In this document: piece by piece, positions 44,342 to 56,279 of the stretch
Layout: each line of letters begins with the position of its first letter
Position numbering within the stretch: the stretch's first letter is position 1
NCBI GenBank assembly: GCA_963922205.1
Contig: CAWUHX010000238.1
Span: 523,729 to 587,728 of the forward strand
Source: Romanomermis culicivorax
Taxonomy: Eukaryota > Nematoda > Enoplea > Mermithida > Mermithidae
Direction: 5' to 3'
Length of the DNA: 64,000 nucleotides
Position numbers and translations under genes: made by a program
Notes under the pieces: generated by a model
Told to the model about the DNA's origin: nothing
Seen by the model: only the letters and a program-made list of their open reading frames with translations
Databases searched by the model: none

Positions 44342-45057
44342 TGCAGGGTGAGCCCAAAAAAGACGACCGATGCTGACTTTTATAACTTTCGAATGGATGA
44401 AGCTTTTTTAATGCGGATTGCTACATTAGAATGCCCTGCTTATCTTTGCTATAAGGACCAGATTTTATGCTCCCAGCGCTTATGGTTACTGTACAAAAAG
44501 AAATTTAGTAAAAGTGTTCGTTTTTCAAAGAGTGATGGTTGTAAAATCAAAGTAAGAGTTATCCTATTGCGAAAAAAGTTTTGGAAAGCCGCTTACACAC
44601 AATAATCAGCCACATTTGTAAGTTACGCGTAATTTAAAGTCATATTTCGCCAAAATCAAGAGCTTTTGTTTTGAAGTTGGAAAAAAGCAAAATCAAAGAA
44701 AAACCAATTCTGTCACTGACCAGATTTGGTGAGACAGGAAGTAGGACACACTAAAACGGCTATCTTTTAGTTTCCAGTTGTTACATGGTTTTTATGACTG
44801 GATTTGTTTTACTTTTTCCCGTGTAAAACATGTTGAATTTTGTCAACTTTGATAATTTTTCGAAATTTATCTGCAAAGAAATCGATGTTTAGTAATTTTG
44901 ATTCTAGTCAATCAATATTCGAGCGATCCGGCTGAAACTTTGCACTTTTTATGCCAAATGTTCTATCTACCGATGACAGGAAACCGCATTAAAAAAGCTT
45001 CACCCATTCGGAAGCTATGGAAGTCAGTACCGGTCGCCTTTTTTCGCTCACCCTGTG
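44342..45057. mobile_element. 716-bp Tc1/mariner-like non-autonomous element
   Basis: The two ends are ~75-bp inverted copies that start CAGGGTGAGC, continue with AAAAAAG-CGACCG and end GGTGAAGCTTTTTTAATGCGG (the left copy has GGATGAAGC). TA flanks both ends (44340-44341, 45058-45059). The CAGGGTG start and TA target are typical of mariner-related elements. No transposase is encoded. Apparent ORFs at 44252-44605 and 44963-45286 share an 'RMxEAFLMR' peptide only because each covers one inverted end. Confidence 0.75.
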
Positions 45058-46221
45058 TATGTATTATCCGAAAAAAGAAGAAAAATAAAACCTGACTATA
45101 GTTGCTGTGAATATCAATACGTAGAATCTTTTTTATTTCACATTGTCTCTGTAAAGTCGTCTCGAAATATGCTGACTTCTCGAAAATCTGTCGATAAAAT
45201 TTATTCTCATATACATAATTTAATTCTCTCATTTTTCGAAATATTTGAATTTCTTCGATTTCGTGAAATTGTAGCCATGCATACATCTTGGTGAAAAGAC
45301 TGTACCGTAGATGTTATTATTTGAAAATCTGTATATGGAAATTAGGTGTACACACCATTTCATGCTTCTGTATTACATTAACAACTAGAGGTATGCTATG
45401 CGATTAATCTCGTGATAAATAACTTGTGTCAATGAGGAAACTGTCCTCATCAAATATATGCTAAATAATTTTACAGAATTAATTGGGACGCTATGATTCA
45501 CAGCTTCGGTATTCAAAAATATCTGCGCATTTAACCCGCGTGAAATCTTGAAAATCACACTGTCTACAAATTTCAAACCTCAAATACAAAAGAATGCAGT
45601 GAACAAATGAATCTTCTGAGTGCATATCTAATTTAAGGCAAAAACGTTGGTTTTGTCATTTTTCAAGTCGGTCAGAAGTATTCAATAGAAAAAGGAAGGA
45701 ATTTATTTCAAGAATGTTAAACTCGATCCGCATTCTTGGCTCCGGTCTTTAACTATGTTTCTCTACTGAACTCGCTCTACTTTTCCAGCCTTCCCCGATA
45801 TCCGAAAATATAGAGCTAAATTTTGGTGTGGCAAATGCCTGATATTGAAAACTAAATAATCGGATTCGAAATTGAAGACAACGAACAAACTATCGGACTG
45901 AGCAACAACATCGAAAAATGCTTCATTGCTCAATGATAAAATGCAAAAGATCACGGTTCGATATATGCGATGAAGCTATTTCAAGCATCAGTGAAGCAAT
46001 GATAATAATTTTCCCAGAAAGATTGCAGAATATGGCGTGTTGAAACTAAAAGGCAGGAAGTTTTCTGCGTGAAAAGCATCGTATTTGCGAAAGGGATGGA
46101 AAAGAAATCAGCTCATTGCGATGCTAAATTTGATTATATCCAGTTCCTCTTCAAGAATCCTATAAATATACAGCGGCGATAGCTTGGAAATTCATTGTGA
46201 TTTAGAATCCTGACCAGCAAC

Positions 46222-49200
46222 ATGATTGCCCACTTGTTTGGTGAGAATTCTTCATTCGAGGCTTATTCTATGCAACTTAATGTTTTATTACAGGCTTAGT
46301 GTGCCTCGCATTGATCGACTGGACTGCAGGTAAAACTTCGTGAATTCGCATGTTGGATGTTGAAACACTCATTGAAGGAAGTTCAGTTTGAGCTGCTTAT
46401 TCAGTCAAATACTTACTTGTGTAGTTCAATATGGATGGCCATAGGTAGACAGTGCCTAGTGTTTGATATCAAGCATCAAAAGGATAAAGCATTTATTATG
46501 AATATATGTTTCTCAGAAAAAGATAAAGTCAAGTTTTCTGTTTTTCTGCAAACCCATGTCACAAGGCTTTGAAAACTTGATAGAACACTCAACCTGATCG
46601 TTAACCAATTTTTGAATGAAGAATATTAGTCTATGAGCTTCTTGTACTGCCTGGTCCCCCCGATTTTTCATCCATTTGGAATTCTCATGTTTTTACACAG
46701 AATCGCTGAAATTTCTTTTGAAGCTGTTGGAAACAAACATCTTTTTTCCGTTAAAACTGAAACATCACCCTGAGTAACACCTAAAATCGGAGTTGATCAG
46801 TTTTGGCTGATATTTGAGCATTTTCGAAAAAACGGCCAACAACGTAGTATTCCTGTCCATAATATCGATGGTTATAAAATACAATATGATATCTCATAAG
46901 GTCTGAATTCATTTTGACAGCTACTTCCTCGGGACATTGATCAGCTGCTGTCTATTTACTGTATGGTTAAAAATACTGTGGGACATAAAACACAAGCAGA
47001 TGTAGAAGAAGTTGTCCGCAACATTTCAGCGTATTACATCGAACACTATGGTAGCTGAGAAGATCAAGTATATTTCGGGGGTACGCATATTCGACACTTA
47101 ACCAGGGCTAGCAATAAACACTTTTTGTGCCAAACCAAGGGGTGGTAGTTCATAACAAAGATTTACTATGCACATAAAATTTTATGCGATTTCACATATA
47201 TTATAATGTAAAATTCTATTTAATAATTGATCGGAACGATTGATCCGATTTTTTCCTTATCAAATATGTTTTGAATTTGCTTCACTCCAGGAGATTTTAT
47301 TTGTAGTTCCGCACAGAACGGTCAGTGAATTTGATTGGACAAAATATGATCTGTCTACTTCTTTTAGCCGGATGCGCCGGCGACTACAATTGCAAATACA
47401 ACGAAAGGTGTTTCTCTGATAGTAACACATGCGAAGTCGCAGAGAACGTAAACCATCAAGAAGGCGTTAAATGCTACCTCGATTCTTACTGCAAATCGCA
47501 ATACAAATGCGAAAATTGGGCTTGTTATTTCAAAGGAAAGACGTAAGAGGCTAAACATGACAGTGATATAAGAGGACTACTAATACACGCGTAGAAAATA
47601 TAAATATTCTTAATATGCCAAGCTTCAAAGTACAGAAACTTCGAGTTCGATCCGTCATTAGCTAAAATCACACGTGCTAAAACTAATCATAAGACATGAT
47701 TTCTGAGAGGTTCTACTTTCCCTATGATAAGTTGAAAATTAATCATACCTCAAAATCAGATATTTCGGGTAGTTTCGTGCGCTGAGTTCCATGGTACCAT
47801 TCGTTTTGCTTGTAAACGAAAGTTCGCGCCGCTACAGTATGCCAAAGTTTGAAAATTAATGATTTTTTGGCATTTTTCAGTGGTCTTGCTAGCTAAGCGA
47901 TATTTCAAGATCGGATTGATCTTATTTGGTGAATAAATATTCATTTTACAGAGGAGAGAATAAGCTCTCTTCTGATGTAATATTTACAGCAAATAATTGC
48001 ATATTACACTTTTTCATAAAGTTTAAAGTATCAAAAATGAGCCGTCAAAATTGAAAAAAATTTCGTTCCTGGTCACTCCCGAACACCTTCCAATCGGAAG
48101 CCCCAGAATTTTTTTTTCTTATATTGTATGTAGCTCATGCATTTTTACTGCATTGGTTAAATTTTCATCAAAATTTTTGTACCATTTTGGGAGCTGCAGT
48201 GCTCTGAAGAAGGCATACTTATGAAAATTTCATAGAAATCATTCTATGTGCCAGGTGGCCCTTGTCTACCCCTTGTGATATATTCATTATGTATACTGTA
48301 GAATTATCAAATAACTAACAGACAATAGTTTGATGTATTAATTGTTTCACAAGCAAACATTTTACACTCTGCAAGAAAGTTTGAACAGTCAAAAATTAGA
48401 AGCAAAAATAAAGAAAACTCTGGCTTAGAGGCACTCCCGAGCACCTTCATCTACGATTCTGCAGAATTTTATATTTTTATTCTTTAGTTCATACATTCTT
48501 ACAGTAGCTGCGAAAGTAACATCTCATCATCATGTGCCGTTTTGGCAGCTGCAGACATTTGCATACACTGCACTGTCATCTAAATGCGTTTTTGAATCTG
48601 GATAAATGTCCCATCAATTTAGTACTGGGAACACAGGATGCCTCCTAACCCAATATATGATGAGAAAAAATTTGACTTGAAGTCCTGGCAAATTTTCATT
48701 GATCTAGGTTTGATGGTTTCTAAACGAATTGCTTCAAATGAAAAATCCAAAAGTTCGAAAACTTTCATTAAATTTCAGAAATTGAGCGATTGTTTCAAAT
48801 CCATTTACACAAAAACGGCAGGAGTTATTCGGATACTCTTTGCTTTGTTGGAAGGGCACTGCAATCTACTATCCTTTGCTCTATTTTCGTTTGGCCAACA
48901 TCACGTGGTATGAATCGGGATGCCTTCAACAATGGAGCACTTTCGCACAGCTTATAACATAGGTCATAGTCAGACAGCCGACATTTATTTTCTAACATTA
49001 AACTCTCAGCTTCAATTTTTTCCCGGTCAAATTACTGAAAAGAGAAATTTTTGATGCGTCTCTTCTGAGGCATCCTGTTGCGCAACCATTGTAAATTGAT
49101 CGATGAAATTTTTCGAGCGATTCGACTCGCATCTTTTATTTTTACTCGTTTAATCTGAACGTTTTGAATTTTTCCTGCATCTCGTTGATGGTATATTTAG

Positions 49201-52200
49201 TGGAGTCAATCAGCATTTTTGTATCAGCTTTCAGAATGTGCAGACACCTACAGCTCCCAAAACGGTACATTAATTTGATTGAAATTTTAACACAATATGT
49301 CAGACATTAGTGGTTACAGAAATCAAGAAAAAAATTCTGCGGCATCCTATGGGAAGGTGCCCAAAATAGGCTCCAAAGGACTTTTTCGGTTTATTTTGAC
49401 ATCGGTTTTGACACTTTAAAATAGAATAAAAAGTGTAAAGTAAGAGATTAGAAAGTGTTCTTCATGCCGGCATATAGAGCATGGTCTTCTGCATGCATTC
49501 AACATTTGGCTTCAGAGTCACGTCTTTTCTGAGCTGTGATATTTCGAAACACGTGTACAGACTGAAAAACGCGAAAAAATGTAAAAATTTCAAACTTTGG
49601 AGTACTGTAGCTATGTGAATTTCGATTTTTGCGCAGAAGGAATGCTGTCACGATACTCAGCATGTAAAACTACTCAAAATATCCTTTTGTCAGACATTAT
49701 TAATTTTCAACTTATCATAGGTCAATGGAGCAGAAGGTAGAATCTCTCAGAAATCGTGTCTTAAAAATTTCAATTTCTTCAATATTCCAGTGTTTTTGAA
49801 TTTTGATCTGGAATCCAAGACATCCCAGCCTTTGGAAAACTTTAGTCTACAATGTGTGTGCAAAATGAAACTGTCCAATTCGGTACGAACGAACTTCTTT
49901 TACCATCTTTTGGAAATGCGGAATTTCAAAAAATGAGGGGAAAAGTGTCGAAAAACCGATTAAGAGCGCTTTAAATCTCCTTTTATTGGTATTTCGAAAG
50001 TTTTTCTCCGTGTCAGTAGCTGCTCCAGTTCAAAATAGTCTGTTAAAGTTCTAACCGAATTTGCTTACTTTTTGAGGGAGCTTTTGAGGAATTTTGAGGG
50101 AGTTTTCAGTGAATCTTCAATCAATGAGCTTCATTGAATTAATCAAGTATAACTTCAGTAATCGGACGGAGAGCTATAACTATGAGGTAGAATTAGTTTT
50201 GATGTATCACAAATGAAGTCTAACTTCTGACGGAATGATTTTTGAAGGGCACGAGCAAGATTTGATGGCATGATGGAAATATTGAAGATTTACCATTCTT
50301 TATGCAGATTCATGGTAGTGAGCACTGGTTTTTCAGTCTGCCACATCGGATCATTTTTTCAGTTATGAGCATCTGAGTGACACGAAAGATGTAAAAGGTG
50401 CATGCACGCACGATGACGAATGCCCCGATGACTATTATTGCAGGATGGATCGGCACACTTGCTATAAACGAAGTGTAAGTCATCAATGCCACTGTGATTT
50501 AACAGCGAGTATTGTATTTTCTGCTAAACAATGTCCAAATGAGTTCGTTTTTTCTCAAATCAGTGTTCAAAACACAAAAGAGAAAAAATATGATACTTTT
50601 CCGTGCTAGTTTGTTGGAGTCAACTTTCCAGATACGGATATCGACTCACGAGACACTTTTCCCACTTTCATAAAAATCTTTTAGCATATCGCAGTTGCAG
50701 CAAGTGCCTTTCGTTCGAGTAATGAGCCAAAAGTCATAGCGATTGACTCTGCGGCATGTTCTTAGTCGTGGATTTGAACTGTTTTAGTTTCTAGCCGGGA
50801 GTTTTGATGTGTGAAAATTTCTGCAGCAATGTTTAAACTATTGAATGTGGGCAGAAATTTTAGCATGACTGCAGAAAAGTTTCTCAATATTTCAAGTATT
50901 TGCTTGCACAAAAAGTTACGAATTCTCCAGCGACTTGATTTAGTATTCTCGGAGACATTTTTCCATTTAAAAACTAAGATATTATCACTACAGTCTGCTT
51001 TTTCTGAAAAGCTTTTGAATACTAAAAAAGGAAAGCAAAGCAAGTAGTATACATATTTTTACGAGTTACAACTGAACTATATACCATATCGTACGCAAAA
51101 TTTGTAAGCCCTCATCTAACCTCCAGCAATTTTTTGAGTGAAAACTTTCACTGTGGAAGGCTTGTGTGGAAGATTTGGACGACAATCCTGATTTCCGTCA
51201 TTTTACAATTTGGAAGCACTTTATAAAAAATCTGACTTTATTTTCATGAAAAATCAGGAGTGTCTACATCATCCAGACCACGATAATGAGTATGATAGTG
51301 AGAACAAAATTTTAACGTTGCAGACCAAGCATAAATTCATCTACCACTAAATTTACTAGACATTTATCGCTTGCATTTTTATATCTTGCAATAGTGCAAA
51401 GTGGAGATCTGTGGTGGCTGATGATCAAATTTACCGAAACCCTATTTACTCACAGTTCTTTCTTTTCAGTCGTCGTTCAAGGAAACCGAGTGTCAACCCG
51501 ATAGTAAGTTTATTTCTTACAATGTTCAACGTAGTTTGAGGACATCCCGGAGGGAAGGACATCCTGCTTGCTATCTTTAGGCCTTGTTTAAGTAATTGCG
51601 AATGTGTTCGTTGATGGACGGCTTCACAGAATGGATGATGAAAACAAGTCTTTTAAGCGAGATGCGCATGTGTTTGAATTCAACTAAGTTACTGTACTTT
51701 CCGGGCCTTATATACGTGAGTCAAAAGACAAAGATGGGATTGGGCCAAATTTCACAGATGATCGACATGATCAAATGATTTTATCCAAAACTATGTATTT
51801 TACATGAAATAAAGAAAAAAGCTTTGCAGGAAATAATAAATCCAGGGTGGAAGCATTGAAAAAATAAATAATTTATTAGAGTCTATAACCGCCAGGTGTA
51901 AAAGTATATAAATAAAGTTTGTCAGGCATGTACAACATTTCCATCGGTGTATGCGTCTGTGAGCACTCAACAATGCTACTGTAATCTTCTGGCTAAGAGC
52001 GGATGAATCAATTGACTGTAGCGTATTTTGTATAACATGCTGGCGAATTCTAAAATGATGAAAAATATGTATCACGCTTCAAAGCTTTCTCCGAAGGGGA
52101 TATTTATTGGAATATAGTAAGGATTAGTTGAGTTTGCTCACTAACATGTGGTTTAGCAGGATAGTTGTAAAATATAGGATAGTTTTCGTTTCCCATCCAG

Positions 52201-54485
52201 TATTTACAACTATGTTTTCAGGAAAAACATTATGTTGAGTCCAAAAAACCATTCCAGTTTCCAAAAAAGTTCAAAGGCGAAACGGAGGATAGCAAGTATT
52301 GACAGTTAACCTTATTCGGTTATAGTAGGAGCATAGTAAATAAGACACAATTAACTGTCGAGTGTATGAGTGCGAATGTCAACAGGGTCTATCAAACATA
52401 TGCAGGATTGAATTTCAGGGCAACGACAAGAAAAAAACAAAGGTTTATTGCACCACAAATATAGCTTAGCTCTATAATTCAAACTCTAGTACTTAAGGTG
52501 TAGCTGAGATGCAGCTACACACGCATCAGTGCTGTAGCTTAGTAGCAATTGAATAAAATATAGTGTTAAGCTACACGTTAAGCTGCACTTCATCTCGAGC
52601 CGCTGGTGTTGTGCAAACATTTGACAAAATGATCGTACTTTACAGGAATCTTTTTAATCAGCATTAATTTCGTTGCACTTTCCTCCTCAGGCTGGTGTAA
52701 AGATAACTACCATTGTTGCCACGACCAGAAATGCGAAAACCATCAGTGCGTGGCTGCTCCGGCTAGTGAAGGGCGCCACATCAAAGATGTTACCTGCAGT
52801 TATAATTTTCATTGCCCATCGGAATATACATGCAAGAATTATACGTGCTATTATTCCGGCGAAGAGTAAGTTTCAGCTCAAGATCAATTGCTTACAGAAG
52901 AAGGAGATTTCATCCTTCTCCTTTTGCATTTGTTAACGCACTTTCTTTGTTCCTGATCTAACACCTCTCTATGACATTCCTCTTGTGATGAATAGTGATT
53001 AGAATGCACCCAAAATTTTAAGGCACGCTCATTTTCCTTACAACGTTGAAAAACCTGTAACTTGCACATACGATTACGACTGTCCCTCCGGTTTTTATTG
53101 CCATGAAGACTACTCTACCTGCTACCATTCAAAAACCCGCAGCGCCCGTTCATTGGATTGTGTTTCTCGTAAGTGTGCTAATGATATTGTTCTGCATCAT
53201 CTTTGTTCACCCACCATCATCGGCGAAGGTCTTTGAAAAACACACCCTTATATAATGAAAATATTGAACTTTTCATGGAAAAAATATTTATAATTATTAT
53301 ATCCACAGACTGATTGATAAGACTAGTAATAAAAAGCACTTCATTTTCGATGTTTTCCTCATCATCCTATTTCGAAGAAAATAGGATCCAATGCGGGTCG
53401 AGAGTATGACCAACATCCAAATCTAAGCTTAAAGAAGCACATAATATTAACACGTGCGCTGTAAGGCATAGAAATAGTATGCATGTCCAATTCCAACAAG
53501 CCAACCAAGACAGTCCGATGAGAAGCATCTAATCATGCCAAAAATTATGCTGGATACCGTTAATGAAAAAGTTGTTGAGTTTACATTAAAATATAGATAT
53601 GGAATATTCTCTTTTAAAAAGAGAAACATTTAACAAGCAAAACTTTGAAATGAAGTTCTGAAACTTAATGGGTGTAATGCAAGGCTCTAATGAGCGCAGA
53701 TGAGAAAAACCTGAGCTGAAGTGAAATTAGCAGATGGCCAATTTCAGTTTCTGAAGCAGCCTGAAGTACTCTGATTATGTGACAACGTTCATATGATACA
53801 CGCGTCATATGGCTTTTACTGGGCTGAGTGATGCATCAAAACTGAGAACATTTCGCCTGCTTACTTTGAGATTTCGTGATACATTAGTATTTTGTATGAC
53901 TTGGCAACATTTCATCCACGATTGGGACTCTGACTTTTTAACAATTATAATGCTCGAGCAATGCGGGATTATTGTGTTCTCTAATTTCAAGAAAAACTCT
54001 ATCCTCCAAATCACAGACGTTGTCTTTTCTCGTCCCAGGGGACACTTGCCAATACCACTACCAATGTTGCGGTCACCAAAGATGCATAGGTTCTCAGTGT
54101 CGTGATAAAGCTCCAGATGAAGACAATCATCAAAGCCAAGATCATTGGTGTCGGTATGACCTGGATTGCGCTTCGGAGTACGTGTGTGATGCATCCCAAT
54201 TCACTTGCATCTATAAAGGACCAGAGTGAGAAATTTCGTACTCTATGCTGTAGTTATACTTTTGTCTTACTCTTGCACATTTGCAGGTACGCTCATTTGC
54301 CTTATACTTACAAAACTCAAAACAATTTGTCAGTAAGATGCGACAAGAATGCTGACTGCCCTGGCTCTGGTTACTATTGCAAAAACGGCACCTATACGTG
54401 CTACGATGTGGCGACTCAAAATGGAAATGCATACAGTTATTCCAGCCAATCAGCTGATCACATAGTTCTTTTAGCTAAAAAATAG
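46222..54485 (+). CDS. secreted cysteine-rich repeat protein, nine exons, 360 aa
   Basis: Exons 46222-46240, 46294-46329, 47368-47542, 50363-50474, 51470-51503, 52691-52865, 53023-53168, 54039-54225 and 54287-54485 have consensus splice sites and matching phases, and sum to 361 codons with the TAG stop. The first two encode a signal peptide (MIAHLFGLVCLALIDWTAG). The rest is three copies of a two-exon module. The first exon of each module has a four-to-five-Cys knot such as WCKDNYHCCHDQKCENHQC, then a C-x5-C-x5-C-type motif (VTCSYNFHCPSEYTCKNYTC). The second exon has one more such motif (CTYDYDCPSGFYCHEDYSTC). A short exon (SSFKETECQPD) links modules 1 and 2. I do not recognise the family; its spacing recalls small extracellular disulfide modules. 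No membrane segment or enzyme domain is seen. Confidence 0.88.
47672..49790. repeat. large imperfect inverted repeat in intron 3 of the cysteine-rich gene
   Basis: The left arm at about 47672-48245 has, in order, TTTCTGAGAGGTTCTAC, TATGATAAGTTGAAAATTAAT, CTACAGTATGCCAAAGTTTG and TTTGGGAGCTGCAG. The right arm at about 49225-49790 has the inverse of each in reverse order. The loop of about 1 kb carries an extra direct copy of part of the arm (48421-48575: CACTCCCGAGCACCTTC). No transposase is seen. It may be a foldback-type element or two opposed insertions. Confidence 0.6.
50988..51240. mobile_element. second copy of the TAGTCTGTTTTT-type MITE
   Basis: It aligns with 29642-29887 through GGAAAGCAA-rich and CAAGTAGTAT words near the left end, TTTGTAAGC...CCTAACCT-like words inside and GGAAGCACTTTATAAAAAA at the right end. 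Its inverted ends are more decayed. It lies in an intron of the cysteine-rich gene. Confidence 0.55.
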
Positions 54486-55019
54486 TGGTTTATTTCTGTT
54501 TCGGTTGATTAATTTTTTATATTTATCCTCGTTATTTTCGCTTTTTCGGTAGTAAAATGCATTGTTCAACAACAAATTGTGCTTGAATGCTGTTTGTTTT
54601 GGGAGGTTTTCTGATTAAGTAAGTACAAGAAGCATGTATTTGACTGAAAAATATATTCCAAGCGTGTCTTGATAAAGTTATAATTTCAAATTGTAGACAC
54701 GACTCCAGTCATATTGTCAAATTCCACGAGTTGCTACAAAAGTCATTGGCTTAAAAGGGGATTCTAGAAAAAACAATTTTTCTAAAAAAAATTACACTTG
54801 AAGGCGTATATCCCGTTTTACTAGCCTCCACAAAAATATAAATCAATAACAATCCCGCTTCGATTTTCTTCTTTTAAATAAAATAAACAAAACAATGACC
54901 CAAAACCTAGATGCACAGGCCTTTTTTGCACGTCGTCTATCTCGTCTATGCAAATCGGTGCGAATGGCGTGGACTTCTAATTTTCACAACCTGGGGATGG
55001 ACTATGTCCATCCACGACA

Positions 55020-55690
55020 AAAGGGTAGTACTAAAACCCGGATCATGTCCACGGATCCGGATCCGGATCGGGTGTCTAAAACCCGGATCACCACGGATCG
55101 GCGGATCGGCGGATCGGGGGGTTTGGCTCGCCAAACCATGTTTTTAGGTGTCTAAAACCCGGATTATCACGGATCACGGCGGATCAGTCCGGTGATCCGG
55201 ATCCGTGGAAATTCGTCTAAAACCCGGATTTTCGTCACGGATCACCCCCCACGGATCGGGTTTGTATGTATTAATTTTTGATCGGGAACCCGAATTTTTG
55301 ATCCGGATCATGATTTTTTGATCCGGATCAAAATTTTTGATCCAGATCAAAATTTTTTGATCTAGATCAAATTTTTCGAATTTTTTCGTCGTGATGAGTA
55401 TATTCACGTCACATAATCAGAATTTAATCCAGATCAATATTTTTGATCCAGATCAATTTTTTTTTTTCAAATTTTCACCTAGAGTAAAATTTTTCGTATT
55501 TTAACGTCGTGATGAGTAAATTAACGTCACATCATCATATTTTGATCCCGATCAAAATTTTGATCCGGATCAAAATTTTTTTTTCAAATTTTCACCTAGA
55601 GTAAAATTTTTCGTATTTTAACGTCGTGATGAGTAAATTAACGTCACATAATGATACCGATCGAATTTTTTTTTCAAATTTTCACCTAGA
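55020..55690. repeat. GATCCG/GATCAAAATTTTT low-complexity tract
   Basis: Short tandem variants of GGATCCGGATC and GTGTCTAAAACCCGGATCAC occupy about 55020-55260. Variants of GATCCGGATCAAAATTTTT follow to about 55600, then three ~75-bp units containing TTCACCTAGAGTAAAATTTTTC and TTAACGTCGTGATGAGTAAA. The TCTAAAACCCGGAT words also occur in the satellite at 59275-60715. Confidence 0.6.
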
Positions 55691-56279
55691 GTAAAATTTT
55701 TCAGAAAAGAAAATTGTAAAACGATTGAACCACAACCGTGAATCATCCGAGCAACTTCTATCAGATGTTGAACATCTGATAGAACGGTTGTTAAGCCATT
55801 AATATTGACTTCTTGTTTAGTTATGGGATCAAAATTGGATCCGTACGGATCTTTAGTCGGTTGGTTCAATTACATGAAGAAGTCTCTTTTGCAGGTGTAT
55901 ATAAAGTAGAGAAAAGCATTGAAACATCACGTCGACGGGATGATATAGAATAAATGCATGTTTATTAGGATTTTTTTCATTGCAATTATTTGTACGGATC
56001 TGGATCCGTGTATAATGTTAGTTGAGCAAACATTAACCACTTTTATTGCGAATAACCGTGTTTACCCAGCCATTATGTTTTCCCAGCCATATATGTTTAT
56101 ATTTTTCCTTGGTGATTAGTAAATTAACGTCACATAATCACATTTTAATCTGGATCATGACTATTGATCCCGGATCAAAATTTTTATCAAATTTCCACCT
56201 AGAGTAAAATTTTTCGTATTTTACCATAGTAGTAAAATTTTCATAGTTTTATTGAGAAAAAATTCAAAAACAGTAGTCC

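Larger units (their letters stand above)
37205..46221. other. 9-kb intergenic region rich in repeats
   Basis: The region lies between the 5' ends of the M13 gene (minus) and the cysteine-rich gene (plus), so it should hold both promoters. I found no supported gene. It contains a dispersed repeat (about 38950-39115), CCGGTT simple repeats (about 39925-40015), two SINE-like units (about 40020-40470), degenerate tandem repeats (about 40600-41000 and 41400-42270) and a TIR element at 44342-45057. An open minus frame at 38374-38736 (120 codons) is unrecognised and unsupported. Confidence 0.5.

Noticed and set aside
44252..45286. Two ORFs sharing an 'EAFLMR' peptide as a duplicated gene
   Set aside because: The shared peptide is the terminal inverted repeat of the 716-bp element read in each direction.
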